Origin: an uncultured Variovorax sp.
GTDB taxonomy: Bacteria > Pseudomonadota > Gammaproteobacteria > Burkholderiales > Burkholderiaceae
Direction of reading: 5' to 3'
NCBI GenBank assembly: GCA_946478645.1
Contig: CAMLCW010000065.1
Span: forward strand, 1-17,328
Length of the DNA stretch: 17,328 nt
Shown here: positions 1 to 7,121 of the stretch, in pieces
Numbering within the stretch: position 1 is the first letter of the stretch
How the letters are laid out: the number at the start of each line of letters is the position of its first letter
The notes under the pieces: generated by a model
Told to the model about the DNA's origin: nothing
What the model saw: the letters and a program-made list of their open reading frames with translations, nothing else
The model's database searches: none
Position numbers and translations under genes: made by a program

Positions 1-751
<751 letters not shown>

Positions 752-795
752 TCACGCGCCGATGGCGTCATGTCCTTGGCCGCGGCCCGGGTCAT

Positions 796-801
796 TACAC
801 T
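796..801 (+). promoter_or_regulatory. possible -10 element for coaBC, leaderless geometry
   Basis: TACACT ends 8 nt before the coaBC ATG. A normal start 7 nt after the hexamer would put the first transcribed base about 2 nt before the start codon. No Shine-Dalgarno sequence is visible before this ATG, in keeping with a leaderless or nearly leaderless mRNA. A TTGGCC sits 14 nt upstream of the hexamer, which is short for a -35 element. The same arrangement is seen ahead of parE and the MFS gene. Confidence 0.4.
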
Positions 802-809
802 CCAGCGCT

Positions 810-2033
810 ATGCAAGATCTCGCCGGCAAGCACATCGTTCTCGGTCTCACGGGCGGCATCGCCTGCTACAAGTCGGCCGAGCTGTGCCGGCTGTTCGTCA
901 AGGCGGGCGCGACCGTGCAGGTCGTGATGACCGAGGCGGCGGCGCAGTTCATCACGCCGGTCACGATGCAGGCGCTCTCGGGGCGCAGCGTCTATACCTC
1001 GCAGTGGGACGCGCGCGAGCCCAACAACATGCCGCACATCAACCTGAGCCGCGAGGCCGATGCGATCGTGCTGGCGCCGTGCAGCGCCGACTTCATCGCG
1101 CGGCTGGTGCAGGGCCGGACCGACGACCTGCTGAGCCTGCTGTGCCTCGCGCGCCCCGTCGAGCGCGTGCCGCTCTTGATCGCGCCGGCCATGAACCGCG
1201 AGATGTGGGCACATCCCGCGACCCAGCGCAACCTGATGCAGGTGGCCGCCGACGGCGCCACGGTGCTCGGCGTGGGCAGCGGCTGGCAGGCCTGCGGCGA
1301 GACCGGCGACGGCCGCATGCTCGAGCCCGCGCAGCTGCTCGAGGACGTCACCGCCTTCTTCCAGCCCAAGGTGCTGGCCGGACAGAAGCTGCTCGTGACC
1401 GCGGGGCCGACCTTCGAGGCGCTCGACCCGATCCGCGGCATCACCAACCATTCATCGGGCAAGATGGGTTTCGCGATCGCACGCGCGGCGCGCGAGGCCG
1501 GCGCGGAGGTCACGCTGGTGGCCGGGCCGGTCCATCTGCCGACGCCGCGCGGCGTCAGCCGCATCGACGTGCTTTCGGCCCGGCAGATGCTCGAAGCGAC
1601 GACGGCGGCTGCGCAGGCCGCTAGCATTTTCGTAGCGACAGCGGCGGTCGCCGACTGGCGCCCGGCCACGCACAGCGAGCAGAAGATCAAGAAGGACGGC
1701 AGCGGCAACACGCCGGTGCTCAATTTCGTCGAGAACGCCGACATCCTGCTCACCGTCGCGAGCAGCGAACGCGCGAAGAACCGGCAGCTGTTCTGCGTGG
1801 GCTTCGCGGCCGAGAGCGAGAACCTCGTCGAGCATGCCAAGGCCAAGCGCGCTCGCAAGGGCATTCCGCTGCTGGTCGGCAACATCGGCCCGCTGACCTT
1901 CGGCCAGGACGACAACGCGCTGCTGCTGGTGGACGCCAACGGCGTGCGCGAGCTGCCGCGCGCCCCCAAGCTAAGGCTCGCGCGCGAGCTGATGGCCGAG
2001 ATCGCCGCACGACTTCCCGACTGGAGCGCCTGA
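810..2033 (+). CDS. coaBC: bifunctional phosphopantothenoylcysteine decarboxylase / phosphopantothenate-cysteine ligase
   Basis: Carries out two consecutive steps of coenzyme A synthesis: CTP-dependent joining of cysteine to 4'-phosphopantothenate (CoaB) and FMN-dependent decarboxylation to 4'-phosphopantetheine (CoaC). The protein is 407 aa, a normal length. The N-terminal flavoprotein half (about 1-185) shows GLTGGIACYKSAEL, the active-site His76 in PHINLSR, the PAMN motif at 126-129, and Cys162 in ACGETGDGRM on the substrate-binding flap. The CoaB half starts near 190 with KLLVTAGPTFEALDPIR, followed by NHSSGKMG, AAVADWRP and the Lys-rich KIKKDGSG. An open frame extends upstream to 501, but the family alignment begins at the ATG at 810. 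The stop overlaps the next start (TGATG), so translation is probably coupled with the downstream gene and dut. Confidence 0.96.
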   Translation: MQDLAGKHIVLGLTGGIACYKSAELCRLFVKAGATVQVVMTEAAAQFITPVTMQALSGRSVYTSQWDAREPNNMPHINLSREADAIVLAPCSADFIARLVQGRTDDLLSLLCLARPVERVPLLIAPAMNREMWAHPATQRNLMQVAADGATVLGVGSGWQACGETGDGRMLEPAQLLEDVTAFFQPKVLAGQKLLVTAGPTFEALDPIRGITNHSSGKMGFAIARAAREAGAEVTLVAGPVHLPTPRGVSRIDVLSARQMLEATTAAAQAASIFVATAAVADWRPATHSEQKIKKDGSGNTPVLNFVENADILLTVASSERAKNRQLFCVGFAAESENLVEHAKAKRARKGIPLLVGNIGPLTFGQDDNALLLVDANGVRELPRAPKLRLARELMAEIAARLPDWSA

Positions 2034-2491
2034 TGAACCCTCAGAACAACACCGACTGGAACACGCCGCCCAACGGCGACTTCGCACGCTATGTGGAGCA
2101 GCTTTCGGCCCAGGCCGCACGCCGCGTGGTGGCGCAGGGCAATCCTGCGATGGACGTCGGCATGACGGCGGCGGTGCCCGGCGCCGTGCCCACGCCTGCG
2201 CAGAAACGGCAGCGGCAGCGCACGACGGCGAACGGCAATGCCGTGGCCGCGAAGGCCCTCGGTTCCGCCGGATTCAAGCTGCTGGCGGGCATCGGCGCGG
2301 TCGTCTTCCTCGTGCTCTGGGCCGCCGGCGTGCCATTCGGCGCGTTGGCCGTGGCGCTGGCCGTGGTGCTCTGGCTCGGCAGGAACATCGTCAAGGGCCT
2401 GGCTTCGCCCGGCGTCGCCAAGTGGCAGCAGGCGCTCGAAGAGGCCAACCGCAACCAGACAGAACAGCAACCCAAGCAAGGCAGCAACTAA
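2033..2491 (+). CDS. hypothetical membrane protein between coaBC and dut
   Basis: I do not recognise this 152-aa protein as a named family. It has a hydrophilic N-terminus rich in Asn, Gln and Ala (1-70), a basic stretch with QKRQRQR around 58-63, two closely spaced hydrophobic segments (about 82-98 and 101-117) separated by a Val-Pro-Phe turn, and a polar Gln/Asn-rich tail. The likely topology is a hairpin in the inner membrane with both ends in the cytoplasm; this is inferred from hydrophobicity and the basic flank. Its ATG overlaps the coaBC stop and its own stop abuts the dut GTG with no gap, so it is co-translated with both. Position is the only hint of function; nothing in the sequence suggests catalysis. 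Confidence 0.85.
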   Translation: MNPQNNTDWNTPPNGDFARYVEQLSAQAARRVVAQGNPAMDVGMTAAVPGAVPTPAQKRQRQRTTANGNAVAAKALGSAGFKLLAGIGAVVFLVLWAAGVPFGALAVALAVVLWLGRNIVKGLASPGVAKWQQALEEANRNQTEQQPKQGSN

Positions 2492-2938
2492 GTGAAAGTC
2501 GACGTCCGCATCCTCGATCCGCGCATGGTGGATCAATTGCCCACCTATGCCACGCCAGGCAGTGCGGGGCTCGACCTGCGGGCCTGCCTCGATGCGCCGC
2601 TCACGCTCGCGCCCAACGCCTGGCAGCTGGTGGGCACCGGCATCGCGATCCACCTGGCTGATCCGGGTTTCGCCGCCATGATCCTTCCGCGCTCGGGCCT
2701 GGGCCACAAGCATGGCATCGTGCTCGGCAACCTCGTCGGCCTGATCGACAGCGACTACCAGGGCGAACTCAAGGTCAGCGCATGGAACCGCAGCAGCACG
2801 CCCTTCGTGCTCGAGCCGATGGAGCGGCTGGCGCAACTGGTGATCGTGCCGGTGGTGCAGGCGCAGTTTCATGTGGTCACCGAATTTGCGGCTTCGCAAC
2901 GCGGCGAGGGCGGCTACGGTTCGACCGGCAAGCACTGA
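2492..2938 (+). CDS. dut: deoxyuridine 5'-triphosphate nucleotidohydrolase (dUTPase)
   Basis: Hydrolyses dUTP to dUMP and pyrophosphate, keeping uracil out of DNA and supplying dUMP for thymidylate synthesis. At 148 aa it is the usual size of the homotrimeric dUTPases. All five family motifs are visible in order: [12 protein letters not shown] (20-31), PRSG (66-69), [10 protein letters not shown] with the catalytic Asp86 (83-92), [10 protein letters not shown] (111-120), and the C-terminal lid [10 protein letters not shown] (137-146), in which Tyr takes the place of the usual Phe that stacks on uracil. The start is a GTG directly after the stop of the upstream gene, so translation very likely depends on coupling. 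coaBC next to dut is a common proteobacterial arrangement, here with one membrane protein gene between them. Confidence 0.96.
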   Translation: MKVDVRILDPRMVDQLPTYATPGSAGLDLRACLDAPLTLAPNAWQLVGTGIAIHLADPGFAAMILPRSGLGHKHGIVLGNLVGLIDSDYQGELKVSAWNRSSTPFVLEPMERLAQLVIVPVVQAQFHVVTEFAASQRGEGGYGSTGKH

Positions 2939-3105
2939 CACGCCACGGTTGGCGGCTTCATGTCGCGGCCGTAAAGACCGGAACCTGAAGCGCGCGGCAT
3001 GCTCCTACATCGGGCTGTGCGTCCCGCGTCATCTCGCTGGCGGCCAGGACGTTAGACACAGGCCTGGTGCATCTTGAAGCACCCACCTTTCCGAGGAGCC
3101 CTCCC

Positions 3106-3606
3106 ATGAAAATCCCAACGCGCTTCGTCTCCATTGCCGCTTCGGTGCTGGCCCTGGCCACGCTCACGGCCTGCGTCGCCCCGGCGCCGGTCTATCACAC
3201 CACCCGCTACCCCTACCAGGCGCCGCCACAGGCGGTTCCCTACCAGGAAGCCGCCTACGTCGACTACGGCCACGTGGCCAACATCGAGGTGCTGCGCAGC
3301 GAAACCGGCGGCACCGGCCCCACGGGCGGCGGTGCGGTGGCGGGCGGCCTGATCGGCGGCGTGGTGGGCAACCAGTTCGGCCACGGCAGCGGCCGTGCGG
3401 CGGCCACGGCGCTCGGCCTTGTCGGCGGTGCGCTGCTGGGCAACACGATCGAGGCCCAGAACAACGGTCCGCGCGCCTACGAGAGCTACCGCATCTCGGT
3501 GCAGACCGACCGCGGCGGCTATCGCGCGTTCGACGTGCCGCACCCGGGCGACCTGCGCGTGGGCGATCGCGTGCGCATCGAGAACGGCCACATCACGCGC
3601 ATGTAG
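3106..3606 (+). CDS. glycine-zipper 2TM-domain lipoprotein (SlyB/Pcp-like)
   Basis: A 166-aa predicted lipoprotein. The N-terminus is a type II signal peptide, with basic residues, a hydrophobic core, then lipobox LTAC with Cys23 as the lipidation site. It is followed by a Pro/Tyr/Gln-rich linker (25-50). Residues 74-112 form a glycine-zipper pair of the Rickettsia 17-kDa surface antigen / SlyB type, with GGGAVAGGLIGGVVGNQFG and LVGGALLGNTIE. The C-terminus (about 127-166) looks like a small beta domain. Homologues are outer-membrane lipoproteins of uncertain function, often linked to envelope integrity. I chose the ATG at 3106 over an upstream in-frame start at 3067 because it has a good Shine-Dalgarno (GAGGAG, 3093-3098, 7 nt spacing) and gives a clean signal peptide. 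The 167 bp upstream hold no promoter I can call with confidence. Confidence 0.88.
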   Translation: MKIPTRFVSIAASVLALATLTACVAPAPVYHTTRYPYQAPPQAVPYQEAAYVDYGHVANIEVLRSETGGTGPTGGGAVAGGLIGGVVGNQFGHGSGRAAATALGLVGGALLGNTIEAQNNGPRAYESYRISVQTDRGGYRAFDVPHPGDLRVGDRVRIENGHITRM

Positions 3607-3625
3607 GCGTACCGTCCGTCCACAG

Positions 3626-3653
3626 AAAAGCCGGGCGCCGCCCGGCTTTTTTT
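3626..3653. terminator. intrinsic terminator, probably bidirectional
   Basis: A perfect 11-bp stem (AAAAGCCGGGC / GCCCGGCTTTT) with a 3-nt loop is followed by a run of seven T on the plus strand. The A run on the left arm gives a shorter T run for the minus strand. It lies between the converging glycine-zipper lipoprotein (plus) and slyD (minus) genes and can serve both. Confidence 0.9.
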
Positions 3654-3673
3654 CGTGTGCGCCCTCGACCTGC

Positions 3674-4198
3674 TCAGTGCAGCAGGTCGTTGCCGGGTGC
3701 CGTCGGCGGCACCTTGAAGAAGGCAGTGCCCGCAGTGCCGCTGCCGATCTCTTCCTCGGTCGCTTCGCGCACCGAGCGCACCGTGATGTCGAGCCGCACC
3801 GCGATGCCGGCGAGCGGATGGTTGCCGTCGAGCACGAGGTGTTCGGGGTAGATCTCGGCCACGGTGTAGATCACATCCTTCGGCATCGCATCGCTCACGC
3901 CTTTGGGCAGCGCGGCGCCGTCGAAAGTCATGCCTTCTTCAGTGCCCTCGGGGAACAGCGCGCGCGGCTCCAGGAAGAGCAGCTGGTCGTTGAAGTCGCC
4001 GAAGCCCTGCTCGGGCTCGAGCTGCAATTGCACGCGGGCACCGGGCTCGTGGCCCTGCAGCGCCGCTTCGATCACGTCGAAGAGGTCGTCGCCGCCGACG
4101 AGGAACTCCACCGGCTCGTCGAGCACGTCGAGCACCTCGCCGAGAGTGTCTTTCATGGTCCAGGTCAGGCCGACCACGCATTGTTCAGAGATTTCCAT
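3674..4198 (-). CDS. slyD: FKBP-type peptidyl-prolyl cis-trans isomerase, SlyD-like
   Basis: Catalyses cis-trans isomerisation of Xaa-Pro bonds and acts as a folding helper in the cytoplasm (no signal peptide). The 174-aa sequence shows an FKBP half, the inserted chaperone flap (IF) domain at about 75-125, and the SlyD-type return DGNHPLAG (124-131) followed by REATEEE (144-150). It lacks the His/Cys-rich metal-binding tail of Escherichia coli SlyD: the C-terminus after 151 has one His and no Cys, so a role in nickel delivery is unlikely. At the FKBP active site, the family AYG is replaced by GFG in QGFGDF (64-69), a Tyr-to-Phe change. The start ATG at 4198 has a GGGAG Shine-Dalgarno on the minus strand. 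The start is only 14 bp from the divergent roxA start. Confidence 0.9.
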   Translation of the reverse strand: MEISEQCVVGLTWTMKDTLGEVLDVLDEPVEFLVGGDDLFDVIEAALQGHEPGARVQLQLEPEQGFGDFNDQLLFLEPRALFPEGTEEGMTFDGAALPKGVSDAMPKDVIYTVAEIYPEHLVLDGNHPLAGIAVRLDITVRSVREATEEEIGSGTAGTAFFKVPPTAPGNDLLH

Positions 4199-4212
4199 TG
4201 CAGAATTCTCCC

Positions 4213-5355
4213 ATGGAGATCACACAACCGCTGCCGCTGCTCGGCGGCCTGAGCGCCGCGCAGTTCATGCGGCGGCATTGGCAGAAAAAGCCGCTGCTGG
4301 TGCGCCAGGCCGTGCCCGCCATGGTGCCACCGATCGAGCGCAGCGCGCTCTTTGCCCTGGCCGGGCGCGAGGAGGTCGAGTCGCGGCTGATCCGCCATGG
4401 CCAGGCGGGCTGGAACCTCCGGCACGGCCCTTTGGGCCGCCGCGCCCTGCCGCCACTGTCGCAGCCCGAGTGGACGCTGCTGGTGCAGGGCGTCGACCTG
4501 CACCACGACGGCGTGCATGCGCTGCTGCAGCAGTTCCGCTTCCTGCCCGATGCGCGGCTCGACGACCTGATGATCAGCTATGCGAGCGACCGCGGCGGGG
4601 TCGGGCCGCATTTCGACAGCTACGACGTGTTCCTGCTCCAGGCGCAGGGCCGGCGCCGCTGGTCGATCGGCCGGCAGGACGACCTGCGCCTGCAGCCCGG
4701 CGTGCCGCTCAAGATCCTCGAGCACTTCGAGCCCGAAGAGAGCTTCGTGCTCGAGCCGGGCGACATGCTCTACCTGCCGCCGCGCTATGCGCACGACGGC
4801 GTGGCCGTGGGCGACGACTGCATGACCTGCTCGATCGGCTTGCGCTCGCCGGCGGCCGGCGAGCTCGGCGCCGACCTGCTGGCGCGCATGGCGCAGGCCT
4901 ATGCGGAAGCGCTCGAGGATGCGGGCCCGGCCGAACTCGCGCGCTACCGCGATCCCGCGCAGCCCGCGGTCGATGCGCCCGCGGCGATGCCCGCGGCGCT
5001 GCAGGGCTTCGCACGCAAGGCCATCGACGCGGCGCTGCGCGATCCCGATGCGATCGATCGCGCGCTCGGCGAGGCGCTCACCGAGCCCAAGGCCAATGTC
5101 TGGTTCGACGAGGGCGGCGATGTGCCCGGCGTGCTGCGGCAGGTGGCGCTCGACCGCCGCACGCGCATGCTCTACGACGCGCGGCACCTCTACATCAATG
5201 GCGAAAGCTTTCGCGCCGGCGGCGCCGACGCCACGCTGATGCGGCGGCTGGCCGACCGGCGCGCACTCGGTCCGCGTGAGCTGGCGCGCGCGAGCGAAGG
5301 CGCGCTGGCGCTGCTGTCCGAATGGTGCGAGGCGGGGTGGGTCCATGCCGGCTGA
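4213..5355 (+). CDS. roxA: cupin/JmjC 2-oxoglutarate oxygenase, ribosomal protein uL16 arginine hydroxylase type
   Basis: Homologue of YcfD/RoxA, an Fe(II)- and 2-oxoglutarate-dependent oxygenase that hydroxylates an arginine of ribosomal protein uL16. The 380-aa length is normal. The JmjC barrel shows GGVGPHFDSYDVFLLQ, with iron ligands His133 and Asp135, then GRRRWSIG, then LEPGDMLYLPPRYAHDG with the third ligand His194. The region after about 215 corresponds to the dimerisation and winged-helix parts of the family. I use the ATG at 4213; a TTG at 4198 is also in frame but overlaps the slyD start codon. Neither start has a clear Shine-Dalgarno. Any promoter must lie in the slyD coding region or be leaderless, with CAGAAT at 4201-4206. 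The next gene overlaps the 3' end by 11 nt. Substrate assignment rests on family similarity. Confidence 0.9.
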   Translation: MEITQPLPLLGGLSAAQFMRRHWQKKPLLVRQAVPAMVPPIERSALFALAGREEVESRLIRHGQAGWNLRHGPLGRRALPPLSQPEWTLLVQGVDLHHDGVHALLQQFRFLPDARLDDLMISYASDRGGVGPHFDSYDVFLLQAQGRRRWSIGRQDDLRLQPGVPLKILEHFEPEESFVLEPGDMLYLPPRYAHDGVAVGDDCMTCSIGLRSPAAGELGADLLARMAQAYAEALEDAGPAELARYRDPAQPAVDAPAAMPAALQGFARKAIDAALRDPDAIDRALGEALTEPKANVWFDEGGDVPGVLRQVALDRRTRMLYDARHLYINGESFRAGGADATLMRRLADRRALGPRELARASEGALALLSEWCEAGWVHAG

Positions 5356-5866
5356 AGAAGGGCAGGCCGCGGCCTCGCCACCGCCGCTGCCCGAAGGCCG
5401 CTTCGACGGCCGCGAGGCCTTCGGCGGCGTCGTCCGCGCTGCGCTCGCGAACGCAGCCGGCCAGGGCTGGAACGAAGTGGTCTTCAGCGATCCCGACTTT
5501 GCCGACTGGCCGCTCGGCGAGCGCGCCGCCATCGAGGCGCTCAGGGCCTGGTCGGCCTCGGGCCGGCGCTTTGTGATGCTGGCCCAACGCTTCGACGTGA
5601 TCGAGCGCGTGCATGCACGTTTCCTGCCGTGGCGGCGCATGTGGGACCACATCATCGAATGCCGCAGCCTGCGCGGCACGGCCGGCGTGCAGACGGTGCC
5701 GAGCGCCATCTGGACGCCCGGATGGTTCATGCACCGGATCGACCCCGAGCGCAGCCGCGGCGCCTGCGGTTTCGATCCGCGCGCACGGCGCGAACTGCGC
5801 GAAACATTCGATGAAGCGTGGCGCGCCGCACGGCCGGCATTCCCGGCAACCACCCTGGGTTTGTAA
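5345..5866 (+). CDS. hypothetical protein, translationally coupled to roxA
   Basis: A 173-aa protein I cannot assign to a named family. After a low-complexity Ala/Pro N-terminus (1-18) it looks like a compact soluble alpha/beta domain: EVVFSDPDFADWPL, then RRFVMLAQRFDVIERVHARFLPWRRMWDHIIECR, then a Trp-rich stretch SAIWTPGWFMHRIDPERS. It has no signal peptide and no membrane segment. Conserved-looking polar positions include His92, His102 and the IECR motif. The layout (Asp-rich strand, His/Arg helix, WDHIIECR) vaguely recalls stand-alone phospholipase-D-like fold domains, but no HxK motif is present. The start at 5345 lies inside roxA (11-nt overlap), which implies coupled translation and a shared role or shared timing. 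The longer frame from 5276 merely runs over roxA sequence. Confidence 0.82.
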   Translation: MPAEEGQAAASPPPLPEGRFDGREAFGGVVRAALANAAGQGWNEVVFSDPDFADWPLGERAAIEALRAWSASGRRFVMLAQRFDVIERVHARFLPWRRMWDHIIECRSLRGTAGVQTVPSAIWTPGWFMHRIDPERSRGACGFDPRARRELRETFDEAWRAARPAFPATTLGL

Positions 5867-5917
5867 GCCAATGCCGCAAATGCGGGCGCAAGACACAAAG
5901 GGATGACGATGGGGGTC

Positions 5918-5923
5918 TAGAAT
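5918..5923 (+). promoter_or_regulatory. possible -10 element of the small lipoprotein gene
   Basis: TAGAAT in an AT-rich patch, 38 nt before the ATG at 5962. This would give a leader of about 32 nt that includes the AAAGGAG Shine-Dalgarno at 5948-5954. No matching -35 box is evident. Confidence 0.4.
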
Positions 5924-5961
5924 TTTTTCGTTCAGACATCCCAATGCAAAGGAGTTTCCCT

Positions 5962-6231
5962 ATGAAGAAGTCGTCTTCCGTCCTGCTCGCCTCGCTCATC
6001 GCCGTTGCCGCACTCACGGCCTGCGGAAAGAAAGAGGACGCCGCGCCGGCGGTCGTGACGCCGCCGCCCGCCCCGGTGACCGAGCCCGCGCCGGCCACGC
6101 CGCCCGCATCGACCCCGTCGACCAGCAGCGATCCGGCCGCCGCCACGCCGTCGCCGAGCGCATCGTCCGCACTCGACGCCGCCAACGCCGCGACCGAGGC
6201 CGCCAAGAAGGAAGAAGCGCCCAAGCAGTAA
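5962..6231 (+). CDS. small Ala/Pro-rich lipoprotein
   Basis: An 89-aa predicted lipoprotein. It has a basic N-terminus (MKKSSS), a hydrophobic core and lipobox LTAC with Cys21, followed by GKKED. The mature part is low-complexity, rich in Ala, Pro, Thr and Ser (about 28-63), and ends in an Ala-rich charged helix with KKEEAPK. Nothing suggests an enzyme. It resembles the short surface or spacer lipoproteins common in Burkholderiales, whose function is unknown. The start is set by a strong Shine-Dalgarno (AAAGGAG, 5948-5954, 7 nt spacing); the frame is open upstream to 5818 but that part does not encode a plausible N-terminus. It is a single-gene unit with its own likely promoter and a strong terminator downstream. 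Confidence 0.85.
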   Translation: MKKSSSVLLASLIAVAALTACGKKEDAAPAVVTPPPAPVTEPAPATPPASTPSTSSDPAAATPSPSASSALDAANAATEAAKKEEAPKQ

Positions 6232-6278
6232 TCTCCGGCACGGCCGCCGGCGCTAGCTGCGCCTGACCCGGCCACAAC

Positions 6279-6309
6279 AAAAAAGCCGCCCTCGCCGGGC
6301 GGCTTTTTT
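6279..6309. terminator. intrinsic terminator, bidirectional
   Basis: A perfect 13-bp stem (AAAAAAGCCGCCC / GGGCGGCTTTTTT) around a 5-nt loop TCGCC, giving six T on either strand. It lies between the converging small lipoprotein gene (plus) and the metallo-hydrolase gene that ends the dapA operon (minus). Confidence 0.93.
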
Positions 6310-6339
6310 GCATGGGCGGGCGCAACGCCCGTCCCAGGT

Positions 6340-7116
6340 TCAGACCTCGAGCCAGGGCGATCCGTCGAGGGCGCTGGCTGTAAGCATTTCGGCCTCGTGC
6401 CCGCCGAGTGCTTCGGCCATGAGCCGGCGCACGATCTCGGGGCGGTTGTTCTGCTCGCTCAGGTGCGCCGCGACCACGTGGCGCAGGCCGTCGTGGTGCA
6501 CGGCGCGCGCGATCTCCGCGGCCGCCGCATTCGACAGGTGGCCGTGCCTGCCGCCGACGCGCAGCTTGAGGAACGGCGGATACGACGAGTTCGCGAGCAG
6601 GTCGCTGTCGTGGTTGAACTCGAGCAGCAGCGCATGCACGCCGCTGAGCCGCGACAGCACATGGCTGGTCGCATGGCCCAGGTCGGTGAGCACGCCGAGG
6701 GTGCGCGCGCCGTCGGAGCAGCGCAGCTGCAGCGGCTCGCGCGCATCGTGCGGCACGGTGAAGGGCTGCACCGACAGGTCGCCGACCTCGAAGGCGCCGT
6801 CGTCGCGCGCCAGATGGAGCCGGCCCTCGAAATCGCGCCCGCCCGTGGCGAGCCAGGTGCCTTCGCTCATCCAGACCGGAATGCGCTCGCGCCGCGAGAG
6901 CGCATGGGCGCAGCCGATGTGGTCGGCGTGCTCGTGGGTGATGAAGATCGCGTCGATGTCGGAGGCGGCGAGCCCGGCCTTCGCAAGCCGCAGGTCGAGC
7001 TGCCGGATGCCGAAGCCGCAGTCGACCAGGAGCCGCGAGGTGCGGCCGCCGCTGGTCGCCTCGACCAGCGCGGCATTGCCCGTGCTGCCGCTGCCGAGGC
7101 TTCGGAAGCGGAGCAT
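6340..7116 (-). CDS. metallo-beta-lactamase-fold hydrolase (YycJ/WalJ-like)
   Basis: A 258-aa cytoplasmic metallo-hydrolase. The zinc signature HEHADH (His61, His63, Asp65, His66) follows a typical strand ending in FIT. Further ligands fit His123 in VPHDA and Asp145 in TDLGHA. The start MLRFRSLGSGSTGNAALVE and the late GHLSN and AAHLSEQNN motifs are those of the YycJ/WalJ group, thought to be nucleases or phosphodiesterases; the Gram-positive member WalJ is linked to cell-cycle coordination. The true substrate of proteobacterial members is not known to me. The start ATG lies 5 nt after the bamC stop, so the gene is the last member of the dapA-bamC operon and is closed by the terminator at 6279-6309. 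Confidence 0.9.
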   Translation of the reverse strand: MLRFRSLGSGSTGNAALVEATSGGRTSRLLVDCGFGIRQLDLRLAKAGLAASDIDAIFITHEHADHIGCAHALSRRERIPVWMSEGTWLATGGRDFEGRLHLARDDGAFEVGDLSVQPFTVPHDAREPLQLRCSDGARTLGVLTDLGHATSHVLSRLSGVHALLLEFNHDSDLLANSSYPPFLKLRVGGRHGHLSNAAAAEIARAVHHDGLRHVVAAHLSEQNNRPEIVRRLMAEALGGHEAEMLTASALDGSPWLEV

Positions 7117-7121
7117 GCGGC

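Noticed and set aside
2939..3105. Searched the gap before the glycine-zipper lipoprotein for a promoter or small RNA, including TTAGACA at 3052.
   Set aside because: No -10 partner at a usable distance and no hairpin with a T run; only the Shine-Dalgarno at 3093-3098 is clear.
4165..5898. A 577-codon minus-strand frame opposite roxA and the coupled gene.
   Set aside because: No recognisable motif, composition typical of antisense in GC-rich DNA, and both sense genes are well supported.
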